A DNA stretch of 64,000 bases from positions 4,697,001 through 4,761,000 of the forward strand of contig JAZARR010000250.1 of NCBI GenBank assembly GCA_037389465.1. Reading direction: 5' to 3'. Of the stretch, positions 39,579 through 51,500 are shown piece after piece. Within the stretch, counting starts at the first letter, position 1; every line of letters begins with the position of its first letter. The translations under genes and the position numbers were made by a program. The stretch is from Baylisascaris procyonis. Lineage: Eukaryota; Nematoda; Chromadorea; Rhabditida; Ascarididae. Under the pieces are notes generated by a model, which worked only from the letters and a program-made list of their open reading frames with translations, was not told the DNA's origin and ran no database searches.

Positions 39579-42500
39579 TATTATATATATATATATATAC
39601 ATATATATACATATATATATATATATATATGCAAAGAAGTTGTGGTACGCATAAAAGAAAGCATTTTATCCAAAATTTTTTTCTCTTTGCAAAATTTAAT
39701 GTCGTAAAATTGAACTTGCAAAAAATAAAATATTATAAAAGCTCTTTATGACCTGGAAATATCTTATCAAACGTACTACACCACTACTTCAACACCCATT
39801 GTCTTTGAAAGAACAATTAAATTCATAGGCTATCTCTATTCTAAAAGTTCTTGTGCTTAAGTTAAGGCCATCTGTTTATGGGGTTCATCGCTCACGCAAA
39901 ACTGCAGCCATATAATTGAAAATCTAGTAGCTGAGATTTACCTAGGGCGTTCTTTATCTTACAATGTTATTGGTTGCCCTTATTTTGCATGTATTGAATA
40001 GAGCAGTCACAGGTGATAAGCAATTAGAAGATTTAAATTTTGATCTATCTCCAATCTAAAAGATCAAATCCGGATTGCTTTTTAGAATATCGCTCATTTT
40101 TAGCTGAAGGCTCTCATATCAGCAGCTGTTTATTTTAGTTTATCGCGTAAACAATGCGAATATGAGATCATTGGGTCAATGATCTTTGATCTATCATCGT
40201 GACATATATCATTGATCGTTTCTCGAAATAACCGCGTCTGTCTTAAAACTTGCGAAGCAGAAAAATACGATTGCAAAGCAGACGACATAATTATTTGGGT
40301 TGAATGAAAGCTTGCGATACGTGAAAAGATTACTAGCTAAATTAGTAAGGGAGGACTGAGAAAGTTTTTAATGGTTTCAATGAGCAGTACCTTCATGCTA
40401 CTTCATATAAATTTGTACTGTCAAGGAAAGAGACTTTTCTATGAGCAATTAACGACAGCAACGAAAAGGATCCCACATCGTTCCGTTGTCATTGAGGGTC
40501 ATCAGATGAATGTAATATCTGTCTATATTGGCAGGTATCAAGTCTTTAATTGTCCTTTTCGGTTGGCAAAATCCGACTTTCTAGTCATGGATGATTTCCT
40601 TGAAGAGTAACCTCTACCAAGTTTGCTTATTAGCAATTCGTGCTCTGCCATGCTACATTATCGTCGCTAGGTGTAATGCTTCTATAAAAGGAACGACATA
40701 TTTTTCTTTGCGAGATCTGGGTCGTCCTTCACATTCCTGCATACTCCATATTCTTATCGATATTTTAGGTAGCTCGCAGCTGTGTCATTTGCGTAAGTTT
40801 TTGCTCTGCAGTTTAAATTAAGTTTTACTCATTGATTGTTCATCTATTTCGAATTTGCTAATGTAACATTTTATTTCACGGTGGTACTTTTTATTAGTTT
40901 TATTAATGTCGGTGCTGTTCTCCCTCATTTATTTTCTTTTCGCCACCCAAGTTTATTTTACTTAGTGCATTACTTTACTTTACTTTAATCAACAAGGCAC
41001 TTGTTACGAATAAATAAATGTTTGTTCAATTCGCTTTTCTTTCGCTTAGGAAGAAAAGTTGTAAATCGCATGGAGGTTAGTGCCGAGGCTCATCTTCTGG
41101 CCTTAATGCTTTTAAGCATTTAAGCCTTTTAAGCCCTTTTGAGGCTTTCCAAGCATCAAGGCTTGAAAAGCCTTGATGCTTGAAAAGCATACTTCTGTGT
41201 GCTCTAATCAAAACACTGTTTATTTGACCTACTTATCCACTTAAATTCGCCTCAAAGCATTGCTATTCTAATCGTCATCAAGGCATTGTGCTTAGAGATG
41301 CGCTATTGTTCTGTTTCTAATTCTAGCGCTGTCAATACTGCATCAAAAAATTGATTTGGGCATACGATTAGTACAAAGATTTTTGAGGGATTTCAATGTT
41401 TCTGGTGGGTTCACTTCAGGTAGAAAAATAATGATCGCTTAGGTAAATGATCGGAAACTTTTGCAACGTCCTTTTTGATTTTGGCGCAATTGTCAAGAAA
41501 GTTTATAAATTTATTCAAAAATTTCTCACTGATGGGTACTAACGATATGAAAAATTATCAGTGTCATGCTTTTTGCATTTATTGATGTAAATCAATGAAA
41601 AATCACCGAAAATTTTGAAACTTGTTGTATTTTGCTGGTTTTTACACAGGGATTTTTACAAAATTTTCACGCTTCAGATTTTGAAGTTCATCGGGACGTG
41701 GGAAGGGAAGAACGGGGGAGCGACAAACGGTCAGGGTTGTCCTTCCTCATTTACATCTTTCTTATGTTCGCCATTTATTTATACGATCGTAGTGTTTGCC
41801 AAAGCTCTGGCAACGTGAATAACTTTCTGTCGTCGTTTATAATTACACAAAAATGGAGAGTATTATTACCAATTTTGTCATTAATCATAGTCGCCACGTT
41901 TATTGGATAAATTTATTTTGCGTCGAGTACTTTTATTTGTCCGCTGAATGTGTCTTATATCATTGCATTCTTTTCCCATATCACATATTGAGGCAATTTT
42001 TTCAATTCAATTTATTCATTTCACATTTTTTAACCTTTTATGCCACAGGCTGAAGTGATTTAATATCTTATTCTTTTATTTCTGCCTATGAGAACAAAAC
42101 TCATTAATAAAGATGTGCAGTCTTTAATATGTTCCTTAAGTAATAAGTTTTAAGGTCACGTAGAGGTTACTGCCATGGCTCAAATCCTTTTATATCTGTG
42201 GATCGTTAATGCCCACTTAAACTCCTAAATAACAGCTTTCATAGGTGAATAGTGCCAAACGAATTGTTGTTCATCTCTAAAATTGTTCACAGTTGAGTGT
42301 GTTTATCGTATAAATATAGTGGTGTATGCATATGTATGTATATTTATTTATTTTTGTATTCACATGGAAGATGCTCGCTTCGTAATTGAATGTTTGATGT
42401 ACCCCACTTTGCGTGGATTTCATCGCTGCGCTGTTAATTTCTTCTTTGATGTTTTTTTCAATCTTCTCTGTTCACAATAAGCGACAAACATAATAGAAAA

Positions 42501-45500
42501 TTTGTTATGATAACACATTGATTTGTTAAGTCTGGCATTTGCTGTGATCAGCTATGATCCAGATAAGTTTTCTTTGTAGTATTATAGAAACTGCGTTAAT
42601 CAGCTTTTCTTATGTTGAGTTGAACTCTTATCATATGTGTTGCGCAGCACAGCTACCCGTTTATATTCATCGCTAGTAAGTACAGATCAAAGGAATTGAA
42701 AGCAAGAAGAAGAGAGAGGAGCGAGTAATGGATATGGCCATCTCCATTATTTTCGAGTGATACGACCTGGCTGCGTTGAATCCGCATTACAGCCAAGTTT
42801 TGCTAGTTCAAACCACGAAACGCATGAATCATATAGGTCCTAACTTGACGTCGTTGAGATAAGGAATTACTTATGGCTTTTGCATAATTTACCAAGCATA
42901 CCGTGCACATTTCTAATAAAACATGTGGATACTGTACTTTGTTACCATCCTTTTCTGTGAGAGATAGAATATAATAAAACAGATTAGAATAGAATGAACT
43001 GCGATTAAGTGAGTGTTGCTTTTATCAGTTAGTTTAACGCAGTAGGCCTAATTTAGGCCAACAATTTCTTTCTTTTATCCCTCTCCAACTTTTGATTGTC
43101 ATTTAGCGGTGAATTCTGTCGGCTGAACATTGATTGCACTTTGTTCAACTTCCCTTTATTACGTCCCTGCCAATCAGAATCTATATATGCTTATACCAAG
43201 CAAGCTACTCAGAAGACCATTTACTCAGAGTTCTCGGATGTTTATTTTTATAATTATTGGTGATTGTTTGCTGCGGGATCTATGTAGCCAAAGGCTTTTG
43301 ACTCATGTTAGCGCATGAACACAGCTGGTGGCAGCCGCATTATTTTGAGAATAGATAAAGTAGTCCCTCGTTTCTTATTTGTCATTCCTTCGCACTAAAT
43401 TTCCACTCATACGCACACTTCGATGATAGTAGAGTAATGCAGTCGATTACATCTTTGCGTCGCTTTGCTTTTCATAAAGTTTGTTTTCCCTCAAATCCAA
43501 TTTTTATCATTAGGATCTCTTTGAGAGTCACTATTTTCTGAAACAAACAAACCCCTCTTTCCACTCCTTCCTTTACCTCCTCCACCCTCCTTCTCCCTCT
43601 ACCTACTGTACCTCCCTGTTTTCCACAAATAAACTAAGAGAACATCATACCTCGTTCATTGTTTTTAGCACAAGATAATGCTTTGCGCCGAATATTTCTA
43701 GGAATAACCTCACGCAAAAACGGAATGTTTTGTTTGATGTTTCATCGTTTTATTGATGTCGTTTTCAAGAATTATAAATAACATTTCTAGTTCAATAGCG
43801 AAACGTTCCCTCTACGTGCCACTATGATCTTAAATCGAAACAACCTCATTACTATCGAATCAATACCAAATGTTATACAAATGAGGAATCCTTCCGATAT
43901 GCACTTTTAAATTCACCTAGAAGAAATCATTCTTCGATTTATGTGGTCAACTCATTAGAAACTATTCAAATTGTTTGCATTTGCTATTAATCTCAGTGAA
44001 AAACTTTCTTACAATTACTAAAAACTTTTCTCGCTATTGGAGTGGGTAAACGCTCATGTTGCACCTAAAGAAGTCTTCAGATATTAACCTCAAAGTTAGA
44101 GGATGCCTAAATAATTGAAGATTCGGCACTTCACATTGAATGTATATTTGCGTATCCGGATATTTTTAGTTGATAATTGTCTGTAATGAATTTCGTATGT
44201 CTAGATTCGTTTGGATTTTCTATGAGAAGCGTTGCAAGCAGACGCAACCATGCATCGACAGACATACACACTGCTCAAGACTATAATGCTTTCATTGCAC
44301 TACGACGTTGCACAAAAGTCTCGTCTATTTCGATGATTATTAGAGTGATCGTATTGCACAAATTAAGTGCCATCAAAACATTGTCTCTTCCGTTTATTTG
44401 TGACTTGTGCATTTATTTTAGGTCATCCCCTTTACGAAGTTCATTAATAAAACATGGAAGCAGAAGTCGATCACCAGGAAGCAAAAATGTCAGCTTCAGT
44501 ACTCAGAATCAGATCAAAAAGGTTTCCAATGGTTAGCACTGTCTCTTTCATTTTCTATCCTTTTTTTTTGATGAAGCGTTGAGGTTGTCACCGAAAGCTT
44601 ATCACTTATCAGAAATGTCATAGCAGATATTAATATTTCATTTAAGGATTATCTTCGTGGATAATATTTTTGTAGGAACCAATTTAGTGCGACTTTTTCA
44701 CCATTACACATCCCATAAACATTTGTCTTGAAATTCTATGAACGAATAGTAGTTCTGAAGGCTTTTCTTTTTTTGCTGAGTCTTCAAATACAATTCTTCT
44801 TCGATTAGCATGAGAAGAAGATTGAAAGAAAATCACTGAAGCGACTTGAATTCGCTATTTTTTCTTCCTTTTTTACTGAAAAGCATTTTGTCGATAGAAT
44901 TTAACGTCCATTTCATCACTCGATTACTAACGTATCGAAAATCCATTTGCACTTATAGAATGGGACTAAAAAAATCGTTTCCTTTGCAATAAAAAAACGA
45001 AAATTACTTTTTTTTGTCTAATAGCCTCTCAACTGCGATTAAATTATTGCTGTTTTTGTTTTAGTTGTTGAGAAAATGCATATGATGGGGATTATATTAT
45101 ATTAACAGCACCGGCAGCATTATTGCGTTTTAATGATGAAATAAAGCGGAACAAATGCATCTTTCTTTGTTTTTATAGATGATGCCATTTATCACCTGAA
45201 GCCAAATTTAGGAAGATATCTGAAATGTTTACAACTATCTGATTTGAAAAAGAAATGGGTATTTAGAAATAATTTTTTTGCTGCTTGCGGTGCAATGTTC
45301 GGCCGATAGGAAATATTTTTTGCTGCATAGCGCCCACTATGGGTGCAATTTATTCAAATGTAAAGCTATCGTATCTTTAAGCGTATGGAAGAGTTGGTGT
45401 GCTAGCTGTAGCTTATTCTCCTTAATATGCTCTACCTTGTTGTGATAACTCGTATTTTTTATTCTATAGTTTCTGCTGATATTGAGTCACTAATTTGATT

Positions 45501-48500
45501 TCTATTTCTAGAAAGTTCCTCAAGTATTGCTTCATTAATTAGCTGCTGACTTATTTTGAAAATTATTTCGCCAAGCACATACAAGTATGAAAATCCACCA
45601 CTGTTTAGAACAAAGCAAATTTTCTTCGCATGATTGTGTAGTTTAATTGGTTTGAAAAAAGAAAACATAAAATCTTTACCATAACTAACAGTTAGCTCAT
45701 CGTAATGCCATATCAGGTTGCACTCAAAAAACTTGCTACGTCTTATCAATTGTCACCGATAAGGCGAATAATTATTGCAGTGAACGACTGCCTGCAAATC
45801 ATGCAGCGAGGCACAGAGTTCATTAAGCTTCGAGCTAATACACGTCAGTTCCGACGACAGTTCAGTCTTGACGCTGATCTTTCGTATATTCGTTGGACAC
45901 CCACCAATAAGAAACCTCATAAAGCACGGAGTCAGTCAGTTTACTTTTGTTGATGCATTTGTAATTTCTGTCTTTAATTAAATTTTAGGTGAGCAGCATT
46001 CGAGGTTAAAGTGGTGCACTACCTAAATGATTCTGAATAGCTTGTTTCTCTCAGTTTCGCTTAAAATGAACATATGAGGGCGTATTATTGATAACGGGAT
46101 ACAATCCTCTACTGTTTTCCTCTTTAGCGCATCAAAAAAAAAAGTTTCCTCTTTCAAAATAGAAACTATTATAATGACCATCAACAGCCGATACGTTTGC
46201 ACATCTGATATCAAAAATATCATAATGCGTTGCTGTTTACTAAAATATATCGACGCCGTCTATGATTTTCGTTGATTCGCCGTAATTATGTCAATCTGCA
46301 TATTGAAATACGCCTGATGCATATTGAAATTGAAATACCACAGCAAATGACAAGCATGTTGAAGCTTGTTGCTTGATGTTGAGTGCTTAACTTCACTTTC
46401 TAATGCAGCATTCATGCTAGCATTGTAAGCATTGAAACGATAAATAACAAAGCAGAAAAAAGCGCCTAAAAAGTTGCGAGCATGTAGATGAGGTAAAGCC
46501 GGAAAATGGCTGGAAGCTACGGGCAGTGTGAACAGCGTGACATATGAGGTCATGCTTTGAGCGTAATCCTCATGCCAGTTTTCTGAGAAATTATATAGAG
46601 CTGTTTTACAAAAGATTGATTCTCACTGCAACTGTCCACGTCGTTTCAATAATAACGCTGTTAATTTTGAGGTTTCTTTTTGAGATAAACACTGATGTCA
46701 TTAAATTGTTGACTAATTTTTTATTACTTCGCATGCGAATTAATTCAGCTGTTGATGAATTTCCAACATTTGTCACGTGAATTAGTTCAGTTGTTGAGTA
46801 ATCGTTAACATTTCGCATGCGAATTATTTCTCTTATGTCAAATAAAACATTTGTCGCATGTGCTGCAGCAGCAGTCGCTGACGTCACAGGAAGATGTTGG
46901 GAGAAACCTTTCTTCGCAAGCCAAAGTCGAATTCACGGTTTTTGGTTTTTGACTCACTAAATTTTGGTAATCAAAAAAATTTCAGTCGCTATTGATTCAA
47001 TTCGAGAAATACGAGTGGGTAGAAACACGGAACTTTTCCGAGCGACAGAAAACTGCGTAACGGACGTGCAGGTGAAGATAATTATTATTGAGTTTTGATT
47101 TTATTATCACTGAATCGATAAGATTGCGATGTTTAGGATTGATTCATTCGAACGGCGCATGCGAAATACCCTTTCGCATATGCGAACAGCACGGTTGCAA
47201 CCGTTTTCCGAATAGCACATTCGAAACTCCTTTCTGATTATGTCTCTTGCAGAAGAAAACAATTTGCTGCCAAATTTGACAAGTTCCGATCATTTACTTA
47301 GCGTTCTTGTGCTCAAATTTCTGTCCACTGATTATTGGTCGGAATTTACATAAATTCTGTCGTTTCCAGTTCTACTGCACTCCCAGATTTGTAACTCTTG
47401 TCAGTGCTTATCAACACAAGAGCGTTGTAGAACACTAAGTCACTGAACAGGCTTCACTAAAACTATTTGCCCATGAGAACACAATGTAGACAGGCAGTGA
47501 ATTATTGAATAAAAATGTGTATTTATTAGAAATTTTGCAGTCACGTTTAACGTTGATTTGATTGACGGTAATTCACAATACCATTCGATTAAGTCCTACA
47601 GTTTACTGAAATTTCGCTAAATGGTAGTTAAAGAAATGTTTATTTCCAGCAGCACTCGCATTCTCTACAGTAATTATAGAGGAAACGCCTAAGAAGTGCG
47701 TAAATTATATTACAATGCTTTAATTTGAGGACGAATGCGCCTTTTCGATAATTCACGGTGACGATTACGAGTCTTTGGACTTGATCGCACAAACACCCGA
47801 AGATGCGAATATCTGGGTGACTGGATTGATGGCCCTAACCTCGGGTCACAAAGGTATATCCTGAAGCTTTTTTATGGATTTCAGCTGGTAACTATACCTA
47901 ACGTCGTCAACGAACTATACCTCATCCAACGCCTCTCCAGCCGCATCGGGTTGCGATCTCTTGCAGCAGCAAAGCATGTCTAGGGATTGTTTGGTCTGTT
48001 TTCTGTGTCTTTTTTGTCTTCTATGCCTCACTTGGAAACTTACTGCTTCATAAAAGATGCGCCACAGAGAAGATTTTGTTTCGCATTCTTTTTTTGTGTA
48101 TATCTGTTGGATTTGTTAATTAACGCATAAATAATGGTGCTGTTGCGTTATTGGTATCCATCGTCATATTCTTTTCTGAGTCGGAAATTTCCTTACTTTA
48201 TGAGCAAATTCTTTTCACCATATTATTTCTTTAGTGTTCTATGGATTTCTTGTTTATTGCCAAGATGCTATTCCACATACCTGCATGATATAATATCATG
48301 CTACAATAAACGGACGATTTCTTATGAAACCCTTGGGCTATATATATATATATTTGAAAATTTAGGAGCACTTGATAATGGGGGTTGTTCTTCCTCAAAC
48401 ATTCAGCAGAATATGATAGCAATATCCAACGTTTCAGATTTATAAAACCAAATCGTTATTTTGAACTTCATGACAAATTATGGGGAGAGTTGCATTCTTT

Positions 48501-51500
48501 TCTCAAAAAGTTTTTGAGGGTTTACTGATGGAAAGAAGAGGCTATCGAAAGTAGGGGTCATGGGCAACAATGTAACGCCTGCACATATTGCTCTAAAGAA
48601 GAGTTCCAAAGGTTGCAAGTAATCATTTGTGCTGCGATCATCTGCACCAAAGCATTGTCGTAAGTAAATTAGATTTTTACCTAAATATGCAATGATTCCT
48701 ATTTCATTTTGTGGCTCATCGATGAAGGAATTCTTCATTTTATCGGTAATTTTTTGAAGAAACAGAGACCAAAAAGAGCGAAGGACTCATTAATATGCAA
48801 ATGCATGCGGGTATTTTAGAATCAGTGATTAGATGGGCGAAATTGAGCCCCCAACAAGGCACATTGGAACTTAACCCCCAAATGAATTTCTACAGAACCT
48901 CGGATTTAGTGCTCGATCCTCAGAGAGAGGCGCGAAATTCGATTATTGTGCTCAATTATGTGGGGCAGTTTGTGAGGTCTCGTCAAAAAAAGAGGGAAGT
49001 GGCAATGGCTTGAGCTAAAGAACCGGCAGATCTTTAGCACTAACAGACTGGGCATCCAGAATGGATGTGATCGACGCATACGTTATGATGGGATAGACAT
49101 ATAAATTTGCATATGAGTTTGTGTGCAGTGCAAATTCGACGGATGCGGCAGTAAAACGAGCGATTTGGCTGATTAAATTCCAATTCATTATGCATATAGT
49201 CAGCTTTTGGATACGTGCAGAGGCTGATGGATAAGAGAGCGATTTATTATACATCGATTATGGTTTATGCTTGAACGGCGTAAAAAAATTCATTTTCAGC
49301 TGATTGTCAACCTTCTGGTTCACAATCGTTGGCGACACTTCGTGAAAGGTTACTTCTCACAATCACACCTTCATTTAACTTACAAAACGTTCCGTCTTTC
49401 TACTTAAAAGTTTCACTCGCCTGCAGTCGAAATCCAGTTGGAACCATTTGCACTTGTATAGTAGACGTAAACCGACCGCTGACCTAGAGGTTTGAAAAAG
49501 TCATAAATGCGCCCGCCTATCACATTTTGAACTGCTTCTTATTGATTTTTGAAGAGATCATAAACCTGAAACGAGATATTCAGGAAATCAACTAAAAACA
49601 TTCTTGAACTTATCTCTAGGAACAATGGTAACAGGGAACGTGATAGTGTAAACATTAAGAAACGTTATAAACAAGCTATGAATGCAATTGAAAGAAATGA
49701 ATTTGCAGATGGCTCGAATCGGTATTCGACGAAGCGGACATCGCTGGCAATGGATACATAAGCGACAAATGCGCCGTTCGACTTATTAGACAGATCAACG
49801 GACGACTGAATCTCAATAGGGTGAAGCATAGAGTAAAAGTGAGTTCATTTTCTTAGCACTTCTTTTTTTCATCTGTTCATATGTCAACTACAGGTCGAAG
49901 AATATATGCAATAGGTGAAGAGTTTATTCGACGATGATAGCAGCTGGAATTTGCTAACGTAGCGCTGTCACAGATATATTACTATGATATTGTTCCCTGT
50001 AGCTACAATCGATTTTCTAAAATCACTGAAAGTAACGAAAAGTAATGAAAGATTCGAGGAATCCTTGTTTGTGTTCGAGTACACGGTTACAGGATTGGGT
50101 GTAAATAAATCACCTTAGTACAATTTGCAGTAAATGAGTTCTTTATTTCCGTCATAGTTTCATAACGTTGTTTGGGAGAGTCAAGCTACCAAGCCGTATT
50201 TTATCGAAAAACGTGACTAAATTGTGATTGGTGGGGGGAGGGGGGCAGAGGGGTTCATCACATACGCATATTGCTTCTATATCGAAGTAAGATGAATGCC
50301 TTGGTTGATTTATCAAAAACTATTCCAGATCCATCAAAAATTATTTATAACTAAGCGTGCGGCCACTCGCTTGATATGTTGCTAAACATTCGATTTCTTA
50401 CCTGAAAGATTGAGCCAGTGATTCGAATGTGCAAAAGATTCAAATGAGGTCTTATTAAATATGCAAATGTGACTTTCTTGAAACATAAGAGCACTCGGAG
50501 CAATCGAACAATTCGAGATGCATTCGGGATGTAAAATTTGTATCTGCAACGATTTCAGGAAGTGAGCGTTTTGCAACCTCATGAGAATCGACGTGGCAGG
50601 ATAATGAAGGATCAATTTGTAGAAATCTATAAGGTTTGATCTTTTAGCTTCAAATAGGAGATAACAGTTGGCAATAGCAATAACATTCAGAGGATTCTTT
50701 CAAGTGAACAATTCGCATTGTCATTGATTGCTTTTATTTTGAGAGGATCTTAGTCCGTATTCTTACATTTGCCATCGACAGCTGAAGAAAATTTCCAGGG
50801 AAAATTGTTTGTAAAACTTCCAGATGGAATATGATTCTTAAAACTGTGAAATTAAAGTGATGCGTAATTTTCATAACAGTATTGTTATCAATTTTCTTAT
50901 CAGTTCGCTTGTCTACTACTTATCTAAAGGGTGTCTATAAACGCTGTTTTGAAATCTCTTTAATTATCGGAGAGAAATCCTATGCAATATCGTTGCCTCT
51001 TTGAATTGCAAATTCTTTTATGATTTGGTGATTAGAGAATGCAAATTATTCATTCGGCTTTATCTCAATTTTCTTTCAGTTCAGTGGTGTGGTGGATCAA
51101 TAAACGAAAACCTCTATTATGAGCGTTGTCATAGGAAATTTTATCTTTTCTAGGATGTGGCAACACGTCCAGAGATTTACTTCTTGATGGTTCGCTATGC
51201 GAATAAGGATTACCTCAGTTGTCAGGATCTACAGTTATTTCTTGAAACCGAACAAGGCGTATGTTGCAGTTGTTTGCTATATTTTATTATTTCATTCTAT
51301 AAGTAGCGCAACATTTTTTGCAAAACATGTAGTCAAATGCTACCATATTATTGCGATAGCTAGATAACATATCTACGTCGAATTTAATCATTTAATTGTA
51401 ATAAACATAAAAAACTCTCGATTGCAATGTTTGATTAAAAAATCAGTTCTTAAGTTTCAAAAACTGCAATTAATTATTCGCAGTAGAAGGTCTTTACTGA

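Larger units (their letters stand above)
36105..44421. other. 8.3 kb intron of pll-1
   Basis: Bounded by GTAAGC and TTTTAG if the 5' exon assignment holds. It carries two (TA)n arrays, the palindrome cluster at 41101-41190, the minus-strand candidate exon at 37460-37627 and an open plus-strand stretch at 40388-40610. Confidence 0.55.

Noticed and set aside
38942..39612. Open frames translating to Ile-Tyr repeats
   Set aside because: Pure products of the (TA)n microsatellites; the same applies at 34624-34821 and 55259-55582.
40163..40195. TGAGATCATTG, like the start of a bantam/miR-80 family microRNA
   Set aside because: The local fold is a small GATCATTG/CAATGATC palindrome, not a pre-miRNA-sized hairpin.
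45459..45749. 96-codon minus-strand frame next to the PH exon
   Set aside because: It has a plausible acceptor and helical C-terminus, but it abuts a firmly assigned plus-strand exon and no upstream partner exon is seen.
49895..49915. Exon-like GTCGAAGAATATATGCAATAG after an ACTACAG acceptor in the EF-hand region
   Set aside because: It ends in an in-frame TAG before the only donor, and direct joining of 49838 to 50559 gives the correct phase and family length.
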